From JAWWPG01 sp038254365 (lineage in GTDB: Bacteria > Actinomycetota > Actinomycetes > Propionibacteriales > Nocardioidaceae): DNA of 21,719 nucleotides. Below the pieces are notes generated by a model. That model worked only from the letters and a program-made list of their open reading frames with translations. It was not told the DNA's origin and made no database searches. The DNA lies in assembly GCA_038254365.1 (NCBI GenBank), contig JBBSGI010000051.1, positions 1 to 21,719 on the forward strand, read 5' to 3'. Below, in pieces: positions 6,738-12,706 of this stretch. The position numbers and the translations under genes are program-made. Every line of letters begins with the position of its first letter. Positions within the stretch are counted from its first letter, which is position 1.

Positions 6738-7576
6738 CGCCCGGGATGTCGTCCGCGACCACGCCGTCGCCGGCGGAGCTGCTCACGCTGGCCGTCCGGG
6801 TGGCTGTCGAGGCCGGCGAGCTGGTCGCCGCCGGTCGGCGCGGCCGGGTGGAGGTCTCCGGCACCAAGAGCAGCCCCACGGACATCGTCACCGCGGTGGA
6901 CGTCGCCTCGGAGCAGCTGATCCGACGTGACATCCGACACGCGCGTCCAGACGACGCGTTCGTCGGCGAGGAGGGAGACGACACCGCGGGCACCAGCGGG
7001 GTCACCTGGGTGGCGGACCCCATCGACGGCACCGTCAATTTCCTCTACGACATCGCGCAGTTCGCGGTCTCGCTTGCGGCCCGCGTGGGCGACCAGGTGG
7101 TGGCCGGGGTGGTGCACAACCCGATCTCGGGCGAGACGTTTACCGCGAGCGTGGGGGGCGGGGCGTTCCGCGACGGCGAGCCGATCCGGGTGTCGGCCTG
7201 CGAGGACATGGCGTCCGCGCTGGTGGGGATCGGCTACACCTACCTGGCGGACGTCCGCGCGCACCAGGCGGTGGAGACCGCACGGCTGGTCCCGGTCGTC
7301 CGCGATGTGCGGCGGTTCGGGTCCGCGGCGCTCGACCTGTGCGCGGTGGCGTGCGGCCGGCTGGACGCCTACTCCGAACGCGGCCTCAAGCCGTGGGACC
7401 TGGCGGCGGGAAGCCTGATCGCCGCCGAGGCGGGCGCCCGGGTGGCCGGCCTCGGAGGGGCACCGGCGTCGGAGCTGATCGTCGTAGCGGCTTCGGAGAG
7501 GTTGTTTCCGCTCTTCGAGGAAGCCCTGCGGACAGCCGGTTATGCCGACTGGCCGATGCCCTCGTGGCCCGGCTGA
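6734..7576 (+). CDS. suhB: Inositol monophosphatase family protein (SuhB-like)
   Basis: A 280-residue Mg-dependent, Li-sensitive type phosphatase that hydrolyses inositol-1-phosphate or related sugar phosphates. All family motifs are visible: GEEGDD (metal-binding Glu) near residue 76, the DPIDGTVNF signature near residue 95, and the C-terminal KPWDLAAGSLIAAEAGARV. ATG 6734 overlaps the ferrochelatase TGA. A second in-frame ATG at 6746 is possible. The match to the position of M. tuberculosis suhB (Rv2701c) beside the DUF4193-dut block supports the symbol, but inositol phosphate specificity is inferred. It could also act in histidinol phosphate or fructose bisphosphate metabolism. Confidence 0.9.
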   Translation: MTPGMSSATTPSPAELLTLAVRVAVEAGELVAAGRRGRVEVSGTKSSPTDIVTAVDVASEQLIRRDIRHARPDDAFVGEEGDDTAGTSGVTWVADPIDGTVNFLYDIAQFAVSLAARVGDQVVAGVVHNPISGETFTASVGGGAFRDGEPIRVSACEDMASALVGIGYTYLADVRAHQAVETARLVPVVRDVRRFGSAALDLCAVACGRLDAYSERGLKPWDLAAGSLIAAEAGARVAGLGGAPASELIVVAASERLFPLFEEALRTAGYADWPMPSWPG

Positions 7577-7746
7577 CCGGGCCCGGGTCACGCAGTGTAG
7601 GGCTTCGCTGGCATTCGCGGAGGTTTTCCGGCACAATCACGCCGCTGGGTGGGCACAAAACGCGGTAGGTCTGCGTTACTCACAGAGCCCGGCGACGGAT
7701 TCTCCGGGACTGAGAAGCGCACCAGACGACGAGCAGGACAGGTTCG
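7577..7746. other. Intergenic region upstream of DUF4193
   Basis: These 170 bp are one of the longest non-coding gaps in the window and should contain the promoter of the DUF4193 gene. I see no convincing -35/-10 pair, hairpin or repeat. GGACAGG just before 7747 is the ribosome binding site. The M. tuberculosis gene cei, found at this place in that genome as I recall, is absent. Confidence 0.4.
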
Positions 7747-8046
7747 ATGGCCACAGACTACGACGCACCACGCAAGACAGACGAAGAGCTCAACGAGGAC
7801 TCCATCGAGGAGCTGAAGGCCCGGCGGCTGGACAAGAACTCGGGCAAGGTCGACGAGGACGAGGTCGAGGCGGCCGAGTCGTTCGAGCTGCCCGGTGCCG
7901 ACCTCTCGCACGAGGAGCTGTCGGTCCAGGTGCTGCCGCGCCAGTCGGACGAGTTCACCTGTTCGCAGTGCTTCCTGGTCCACCACCGCAGCCAGCTCGC
8001 CCAGGAGCGCGACGGGATGCTGGTCTGCATGGACTGCGCGGCCTGA
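7747..8046 (+). CDS. DUF4193 family protein
   Basis: A 99-residue acidic protein of the actinobacterial DUF4193 family. The N-terminal 70 residues are highly charged (DEDEVEAAESFELPGADLS). The C-terminus holds a four-cysteine zinc-ribbon-like unit, CSQC near residue 76 and CMDC near residue 95, with VHHRSQLA between them. The family is nearly universal in actinobacteria and of unproven function. A zinc-binding role is inferred from the cysteines. ATG 7747 follows GGACAGG by five bases. The 3' end faces the DUF4235 gene with only two bases between stop codons. Confidence 0.92.
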   Translation: MATDYDAPRKTDEELNEDSIEELKARRLDKNSGKVDEDEVEAAESFELPGADLSHEELSVQVLPRQSDEFTCSQCFLVHHRSQLAQERDGMLVCMDCAA

Positions 8047-8054
8047 GGTCAGGC
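8041..8054. terminator. Possible bidirectional terminator hairpin
   Basis: GCCTGAGGTCAGGC forms a short GC-rich stem (five to six base pairs) that spans both converging stop codons (8044-8046 plus, 8049-8051 minus). A pyrimidine run, GGTCTTCTTCTC, follows on the plus strand. Short, so only a candidate. Confidence 0.35.
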
Positions 8055-8435
8055 GGTCTTCTTCTCGATCTCCTGGTAGGCCTCCGGCGGCATCCCCGGG
8101 GGGAGTCGGCCGGTCGACTTGACCCAGTAGGTGGCAGCCCGGCGGCTCGCGAACGTCTTCATCACGCCGACCGCCATGCCGCTGACCGCCGCCCAGGCGA
8201 TCGCCTCCCGGCCGCCGACGTCTGGATGCTCGGGCTTGTTGGGGGGCTTGTGGCCCGTGGCGGTTCTCCAGGTCGCGTCGAGCGCCTTGGCGGTAACCAG
8301 ACCGGCCGCGATCGCGGTGCCGGTGTTCATCATCTTCCAGATGGCCTTGCCCTTTTTCTGTTCCTTCTTCGCAGCCTTCTGGGCGCGCTTGCGCTCCAAG
8401 GCGTCGGCCTGGGGCTTCTTCGGCTTGCTGCCCAC
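8049..8435 (-). CDS. DUF4235 family membrane protein
   Basis: A 128-residue protein. The first 35 residues are very lysine-rich (ERKRAQKAAKKEQKKGK), followed by KMMNTGTAIAAGLVTAKALD, the DUF4235 signature, and a second hydrophobic segment AIAWAAVSGMAVGVMKTFA near residues 79-97. So it is probably a small two-helix membrane protein with a cytoplasmic basic tail. GTG 8435 is chosen because a very strong GGAGGAGGAG ribosome binding site precedes it by about four bases. Function unknown. Upstream lies the DUF3093 gene on the same strand, 47 bp away, so they may be co-transcribed. This gene is an addition relative to the mycobacterial version of the locus. Confidence 0.85.
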   Translation of the reverse strand: MGSKPKKPQADALERKRAQKAAKKEQKKGKAIWKMMNTGTAIAAGLVTAKALDATWRTATGHKPPNKPEHPDVGGREAIAWAAVSGMAVGVMKTFASRRAATYWVKSTGRLPPGMPPEAYQEIEKKTA

Positions 8436-8482
8436 GTCGCTCCTCCTCCGCCGTCGGCTGCCGCAGCCGGTCGTCGTCGAGC

Positions 8483-8953
8483 CTAGTCTTGCACGAGGCG
8501 TGACCCCAGGCTCGCGGCCAGCGCAGCCGGGCGACGGGTGGAGACCAGCCAGTACGGCGTCGGGTCGGCCGGGTCGGCGACGGTGACCTTGACCGACCCT
8601 TTGCAGTAGGCCCGCAGCAGCAGGTAGGCCCGCGCGTCCGCCTCGACCCCGAGCACCCGGCGGGTGGTGGCGGCGTCGAGCTCCTCGACCCGGCCGACGT
8701 GCCGGTAGGGAAGCAGGGCTCGGCCGGCGCAGAAGCCGTCGGGGTCGGTGGCGACCCGCGCGGCGCCGTACCGGCGGAGCCCCACGGTGACGAGCCCCGC
8801 CGCGAGCAGGCCGGCGACGACGGCGACCAGCAGCGGGGTCGCCACCAGGAAGGCCCAGAACACCGCCAGGGCGAGCCCGGCACCCATCAGCCACCAGCTC
8901 GCGGGGACCGTCAGCGTCTCCGTGTAGGGCTCGGTGGGCTCTGGCACGACCAC
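8483..8953 (-). CDS. DUF3093 family membrane protein
   Basis: A 156-residue protein with a hydrophobic N-terminal hairpin (residues about 18-60: ASWWLMGAGLALAVFWAFLV and PLLVAVVAGLLAAGLVTVGL) and a cytoplasmic C-terminal domain containing LPYRHVGRVEELDA, AYLLLRAYCKGSVKVTV and DPTPYWLVSTRRPAALA. This is the DUF3093 pattern (M. tuberculosis Rv2698 as I recall), usually opposite dut as here. The start is unsure: GTG 8953 or GTG 8947. Function unknown. The KGSVKVTVADPxDPTPYWLVSTRRP block suggests a PH-like fold, which is inference. Confidence 0.87.
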   Translation of the reverse strand: MVVPEPTEPYTETLTVPASWWLMGAGLALAVFWAFLVATPLLVAVVAGLLAAGLVTVGLRRYGAARVATDPDGFCAGRALLPYRHVGRVEELDAATTRRVLGVEADARAYLLLRAYCKGSVKVTVADPADPTPYWLVSTRRPAALAASLGSRLVQD

Positions 8954-8983
8954 CAGCCTGCCACGGCCCTCCGGCCGCGCGGG

Positions 8984-8989
8984 TAGTGT
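8984..8989 (+). promoter_or_regulatory. -10 element TAGTGT upstream of dut
   Basis: TAGTGT ends nine bases before the dut ATG at 8998, predicting transcription to begin at about 8996, thus a leader of two bases or none. No Shine-Dalgarno site is present in CCTTTCC before the ATG. Confidence 0.55.
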
Positions 8990-8997
8990 GCCTTTCC

Positions 8998-9501
8998 ATG
9001 GTCGACCCGCGGACGATCGACGTGCTGATTCGACGACACGACGCCGCCGTCCCGTTGCCCGGCTACGCCCACGCCGGCGACGCGGGGGCCGATCTCGTCA
9101 CCACGGTCGACGTCGTGATTGCGCCCGGCCAGCGGGTCAAGGTGCCGACCGGAGTGAGCTTGGCACTGCCAGACGGGTACGTCGCGCTGATCCACCCGCG
9201 CTCGGGGTTGGCGGCCGCCTGCGGGGTCTCGATCGTGAACGCCCCGGGCACCGTCGACGCCGGCTACCGTGGGGAGATCCACGTGCTGCTCGTCAACCTC
9301 GACCCCGAGCGCCCGGTCGAGCTCCATCGCGGCGACCGGATCGCGCAGGTCGTCTTCCAGCAGGTGGAGCGCGCCTGCTTCGTCGAGGTCGAGCGGCTGC
9401 CGGGTTCGGCCCGCGGCGACGGTGGGTACGGCTCGACCGGCGGTGTCACCGCAGCGGCCGCGCCCCCGACGTCGCCAGCCAGGCAGGAGGAGAGGGCGTG
9501 A
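8998..9501 (+). CDS. dut: dUTP diphosphatase (dUTPase)
   Basis: A 167-residue trimeric dUTPase, converting dUTP to dUMP and pyrophosphate, which keeps uracil out of DNA and supplies dTMP synthesis. All five motifs are visible in order: HAGDAGADL (1), PRSGLA (2), GTVDAGYRGEIHV with the catalytic Asp (3), RGDRIAQVVFQ (4) and RGDGGYGSTG (5), followed by a 20-residue Ala/Pro-rich tail. ATG 8998 is chosen over GTG 8986 because of the leaderless promoter at 8984. The stop overlaps the DUF3710 GTG by four bases (GTGA), so this is the first gene of a four-gene overlapping operon. Confidence 0.97.
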   Translation: MVDPRTIDVLIRRHDAAVPLPGYAHAGDAGADLVTTVDVVIAPGQRVKVPTGVSLALPDGYVALIHPRSGLAAACGVSIVNAPGTVDAGYRGEIHVLLVNLDPERPVELHRGDRIAQVVFQQVERACFVEVERLPGSARGDGGYGSTGGVTAAAAPPTSPARQEERA

Positions 9502-10199
9502 TCTTTCGACGCCGCTCGCCCGACAAGGGGGAGCCGGGCGAGGTCGACCCGCGGGCGGCTGCCGGGTCCGACGAGCTGGACGAGCTCGCGGCGGAGAGAC
9601 ACCGCGGCCCCTGGGACCGTGAGGAGACCGACGTCGACCAGGAGGACGACAGCTACATCGACCTCGGTGGGCTCGTGGTCAAGGGCGTCGAGGGCGTCGA
9701 GCTGCGGCTGCAGGTCGAGGACCAGCAGGGCACAATCGCCGCGGTCATGCTCGCTGGGCCGGAGTCCGGGCTGGAGCTTCGGGCCTTCGCCGCTCCCCGC
9801 TCCGGCGGCATCTGGGACGAGGTGCGCGCCGACATCACCGCCGAGGCGACCCGGCTCGGCGGGACGGTCACCGAGACCGACGGCGAGTTCGGCACCGAGC
9901 TGACCCTGACGGTCCCCGTGCAGACGCCCGACGGCAAGCAGGCCACCCAGCCGAGCCGAATCGTGGGTGTCGAGGGTCCACGGTGGCTGCTGCGGGGCAC
10001 CTTCCTCGGCCGGAGCGCTCTTCAGCCGGACCCGGAAGGGGCGCTGGAGACCGCGTTCCGCAACGTGATCGTGGTCCGAGGCACCGACCCGATGGCGCCT
10101 CGGGACATGATCGCGATGCAGATGCCCGCACAGGCGCAGGCACAGCTGTTGGAAGCGGCGGGGGAACAGCCCCCCGACGGTCGTACTCTTGAGTCATGA
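9498..10199 (+). CDS. DUF3710 family protein
   Basis: A 233-residue DUF3710 protein found downstream of dut throughout actinobacteria. It starts with a basic-acidic disordered stretch (IFRRRSPDKGEPGEVD, then GPWDREETDVDQEDDSYIDL). The conserved domain runs from about residue 52 (DLGGLVVKGVEGVELRLQVE) through SGGIWDEVRADITAEA and GPRWLLRGTFLGRSALQP to TDPMAPRDMIAMQMP. No membrane segment. Function unknown. Start GTG 9498 has the strong GGAGGAGAGG ribosome site just upstream. The end overlaps the next ATG (ATGA, 10196-10199). Confidence 0.93.
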   Translation: MIFRRRSPDKGEPGEVDPRAAAGSDELDELAAERHRGPWDREETDVDQEDDSYIDLGGLVVKGVEGVELRLQVEDQQGTIAAVMLAGPESGLELRAFAAPRSGGIWDEVRADITAEATRLGGTVTETDGEFGTELTLTVPVQTPDGKQATQPSRIVGVEGPRWLLRGTFLGRSALQPDPEGALETAFRNVIVVRGTDPMAPRDMIAMQMPAQAQAQLLEAAGEQPPDGRTLES

Positions 10200-10570
10200 C
10201 TGAGCAAGCGGCGACCGGCCGGCTGGGGCGTTTCCTGCGGAAGTTCTCCGCGACGGAGGCCGACCTGGAGGCCGACGACCTCGATACCGAGCGCCAGGTG
10301 CAGCGGTGCAGGGCGATCAAGGGTGTCACCGACCGTGAGGTCGTCACGCTCTACGGGGAGCTCAAGAACGTCTCCCTCGCCCCGCGCGCCGGTACCCCGT
10401 CGCTGGAGGCGTCGCTGTACGACGGTTCCGGGGTCGTGACGCTGGTCTGGCTCGGCCGACGCAGGATCGCCGGCATCAAGCCCGGCGCTGGACTCGTGGT
10501 GTCCGGGCGAGTCTCGTGCCAGGACGGCCGCCGGGTGATCTACAACCCGCGGTATGAGCTCCAAGCCTGA
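10196..10570 (+). CDS. OB-fold nucleic acid binding domain protein
   Basis: A 124-residue protein. The second half has the OB-fold (tRNA-anticodon/RecG-wedge type) pattern: REVVTLYGELKNVSLAPRAG, SLEASLYDGSGVVTLVWLGR, GAGLVVSGRVSCQDGRRVIY, NPRYEL. The first 40 residues are helical and acidic. It is the expected gene between DUF3710 and DUF3159 (Rv2694c in M. tuberculosis as I recall). Binding to DNA or RNA is inferred from the fold, and no enzyme activity is suggested. It overlaps both neighbours (4 bp upstream, 17 bp downstream). Confidence 0.9.
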   Translation: MTEQAATGRLGRFLRKFSATEADLEADDLDTERQVQRCRAIKGVTDREVVTLYGELKNVSLAPRAGTPSLEASLYDGSGVVTLVWLGRRRIAGIKPGAGLVVSGRVSCQDGRRVIYNPRYELQA

Positions 10571-11240
10571 CCCGGTCGCCGTCAGTGGGCCGACGGTGAC
10601 CCTCGAGACGCTGGTGCGCAGCCAGCTGTCCAAGGCACTGGGCGGCAAGCGGGGCATGGTGGAAGGGGCGATCCCCACCTTCGGCTTCACGCTCACCTGG
10701 ATCGTGTCTCACAACCTCAACTTCTCGCTGGTCATCTCCGGCGGGCTCGCGGTCCTGCTGCTCCTGCTGCGGATCGTGCAGCGCTCGACGGTGCAGTTCG
10801 TGCTGAACTCACTGGTCGGGATCACCATCGCCGCCGTGTTCGCGTTGCGCTCGGGACGCGCCGAGGACGCGTTCCTGCCCGGGATCATCTACAACGCCGG
10901 GTACGCCGTGGTGCTGGGCGGCTCGGCGCTGGTGCGGTGGCCCCTGGTGGGTTTCATGATTGGTGGAGTGACCGGCGACCTGACCCGGTGGCACGACGAC
11001 CGGCACCTGGTCTCGCTGTGCAGCCGACTCACCTGGCTGCTGGCGCTGCCGTGCCTGCTCCGGGTGGTGGTGCAGTACCCGCTCTACGAGCTGCACCAGG
11101 CCGGCTGGCTCGGTGTCGCGAAGCTGGCCATGGGCTGGCCGCTGCAGATCGCCGCGCTGGCCGCGATGGTCTGGCTGCTGAGCCGCGACCACACCAAGGT
11201 CGGACTGCCTACGCCCAGACCCGCCGAGGAGTCTGCCTGA
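10554..11240 (+). CDS. DUF3159 family integral membrane protein
   Basis: A 228-residue DUF3159 protein with about six hydrophobic helices: FGFTLTWIVSHNLNFSLVIS, GGLAVLLLLLRIVQ, VLNSLVGITIAAVFALRSG, GIIYNAGYAVVLGGSALVRW, LVGFMIGGVTGDLTRW (short) and the C-terminal QIAALAAMVWLLSRD. GxxxG-like and DLTRWHDD loops match the family. Function unknown. Some family members resemble intracellular septation protein A-type folds, which I cannot confirm. The last gene of the dut operon. Start ATG 10554 lies inside the previous gene. Confidence 0.9.
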   Translation: MSSKPDPVAVSGPTVTLETLVRSQLSKALGGKRGMVEGAIPTFGFTLTWIVSHNLNFSLVISGGLAVLLLLLRIVQRSTVQFVLNSLVGITIAAVFALRSGRAEDAFLPGIIYNAGYAVVLGGSALVRWPLVGFMIGGVTGDLTRWHDDRHLVSLCSRLTWLLALPCLLRVVVQYPLYELHQAGWLGVAKLAMGWPLQIAALAAMVWLLSRDHTKVGLPTPRPAEESA

Positions 11241-11260
11241 GCGTGTCCTCCTCACTCCTC
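11226..11260. terminator. Possible bidirectional terminator, DUF3159 / ceoC
   Basis: GAGGAGT (11226-11232) pairs perfectly with ACTCCTC (11254-11260) across the two converging gene ends, leaving a 21-nt loop. Gene ends are only 11 bp apart. No T-run follows, so the support is weak. Confidence 0.25.
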
Positions 11261-11941
11261 AAGGCGAGCGTGATGGGGGCGGGTGTTCGGAGCGAGCAGG
11301 TCGGCCAGGTCCTCTTCGGTCTCGGGGGTGGTGACGAACAGCAGCTCGTCGTGAGCCTCGAGCGTCGCCTCCGGGTCGGGCTGGTGGACCTGGCCGTCGC
11401 GCAGCACCGCCACCAGGCTGGAGTCGGTGGGCCACGGCACCTCGCGGATCAGCGTCCCGACGAACGGCGAGGCGTCGGGCAGGGTGAGCTCGACGATGTT
11501 CGTGTTGCTCTGCCGGAACGTGAAGAGTCGGACCAGGTCTCCGACACTGACGGCCTCCTCCACCAGGGCAGACATGATGCGCGGGGTCGACACCGACACG
11601 TCGACGCCCCACGACTCGTTGAAGAGCCACTCGTTGCTCGGGTGGTTGACGCGCCCGACGGTCCGAGGGACCGCGAACTCGGTCTTGGCCAGCAGGGAGA
11701 TGACCAGGTTCGCCTTGTCGTCACCGGTCGACGCGATGACGACATCGCAACGCTGCAAGGCGGCCTCGTCCAGCGACGACAGCTCGCAGGCGTCCGCCAG
11801 CAGCCACTCGGCGCTGGGGACGCTGTCGGCCTTGATCGCTCTCGGATCCTTGTCGATGAGCAGCACCTCATGGCCATGGTCGAGCAACTCGGCCGCCACC
11901 GAGCGGCCCACGGCACCTGCTCCGGCGATCGCGACACGCAT
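11252..11941 (-). CDS. ceoC: TrkA/RCK potassium transport regulator (CeoC)
   Basis: A 229-residue RCK protein: an N-terminal Rossmann (TrkA-N) domain starting MRVAIAGAGAVGRSVAAELL with the GxGxxG nucleotide-binding loop at residues 7-12 and the acidic HEVLLIDKD strand end, then SLDEAALQRCDVVIASTGDD. A C-terminal TrkA-C domain is marked by FTFRQSNTNIVELTLPDASP and HDELLFVTTPETEEDL. Such proteins bind NAD(H) or ATP and gate potassium channels and transporters from the cytoplasmic side. The start overlaps the stop of the upstream RCK gene (TGATG). The position next to DUF3159 matches M. tuberculosis ceoC (Rv2692). Confidence 0.9.
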   Translation of the reverse strand: MRVAIAGAGAVGRSVAAELLDHGHEVLLIDKDPRAIKADSVPSAEWLLADACELSSLDEAALQRCDVVIASTGDDKANLVISLLAKTEFAVPRTVGRVNHPSNEWLFNESWGVDVSVSTPRIMSALVEEAVSVGDLVRLFTFRQSNTNIVELTLPDASPFVGTLIREVPWPTDSSLVAVLRDGQVHQPDPEATLEAHDELLFVTTPETEEDLADLLAPNTRPHHARLEE

Positions 11942-12603
11942 CAGCGCTCCTCCTCCGGTCCCCGTTCGATGGCAGCGGTGACGCTCTCGGCGTGCGACTC
12001 CAGCATCACCAGGTGAAGCAGGTCGCTGTCCTGCAACACCACGTTGGGCCCGGCCATCATCGCCTCGCCCAGTCTGGTAAGGAACGCGACCCTGGTGCCG
12101 GCCTCCTCGAGCGCCGAGACCTTGCTGCCCACCCACGTCTCGGGAACGGTGACCACCTCGATGCGGATCAGCCCGGAGGCGTCACGCCACTCCGGTTCGG
12201 AGCCCTCCGGCAGCAGTCGGCGCAGCATCTGGTCGGCGGTCCAACGCACGGTGGCGACGGTGGGGATGCCCAGCCGCTGGTAGACGGCGGCCCGTCGCGG
12301 GTCATAGATGCGCGCCACCACGTTCTCGATGCCGAACATCTCGCGGGCGACCCGCGCGGCGATGATGTTGGAGTTGTCGCCGCTGCTGACGGCGGCGAAC
12401 GCACCCGCCTGCTCGATCCCCGCGTTCCTGAGCACGGTCCGGTCGAAGCCGTACCCGGTCACCATCTCGCCGGAGAACTTGGACCCGAGGCGGCGAAAGG
12501 CATCGGGGTTGGCGTCGATGATCGAGACCGTGTGGGACCGGTCCTCGAGGTAGCGCGCCAATGTGGAGCCGACTCGGCCACAGCCCATGATGACGACGTG
12601 CAC
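11941..12603 (-). CDS. ceoB: TrkA/RCK potassium transport regulator (CeoB)
   Basis: A 220-residue RCK protein: Rossmann loop MGCGRVGSTLARYL at residues 6-19, HTVSIIDANPDAFRRL, and FAAVSSGDNSNIIAARVARE. The C-terminal TrkA-C half is SGLIRIEVVTVPETWVGS with VVLQDSDLLHLVMLESHAES. It heads the ceoB-ceoC pair, so the two RCK proteins probably form a heteromeric gating ring. GTG 12603 has GGGAAGG about five bases upstream. No TrkH/TrkG or Ktr pore subunit is near. The neighbour across the 103-bp divergent gap is a KimA-like transporter, the likely partner (inference). Confidence 0.92.
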   Translation of the reverse strand: MHVVIMGCGRVGSTLARYLEDRSHTVSIIDANPDAFRRLGSKFSGEMVTGYGFDRTVLRNAGIEQAGAFAAVSSGDNSNIIAARVAREMFGIENVVARIYDPRRAAVYQRLGIPTVATVRWTADQMLRRLLPEGSEPEWRDASGLIRIEVVTVPETWVGSKVSALEEAGTRVAFLTRLGEAMMAGPNVVLQDSDLLHLVMLESHAESVTAAIERGPEEER

Positions 12604-12694
12604 GGTTGCCTTCCCAGGTTGCGACGGCCAGCGGTGGCGGTCACCTCGGGATCCGCCGGTCTCGACGCTACACGTTGAGCCCGGCGGTGTGGTC

Positions 12695-12700
12695 TAGCCT
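12695..12700 (+). promoter_or_regulatory. -10 element TAGCCT, leaderless KimA-like gene
   Basis: The last T at 12700 predicts +1 at 12707, exactly the G of the GTG start. No ribosome binding site lies between. A TTGAGC at 12675-12680 is only 14 bp away, too close for a normal -35. Confidence 0.55.
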
Positions 12701-12706
12701 CTCTGG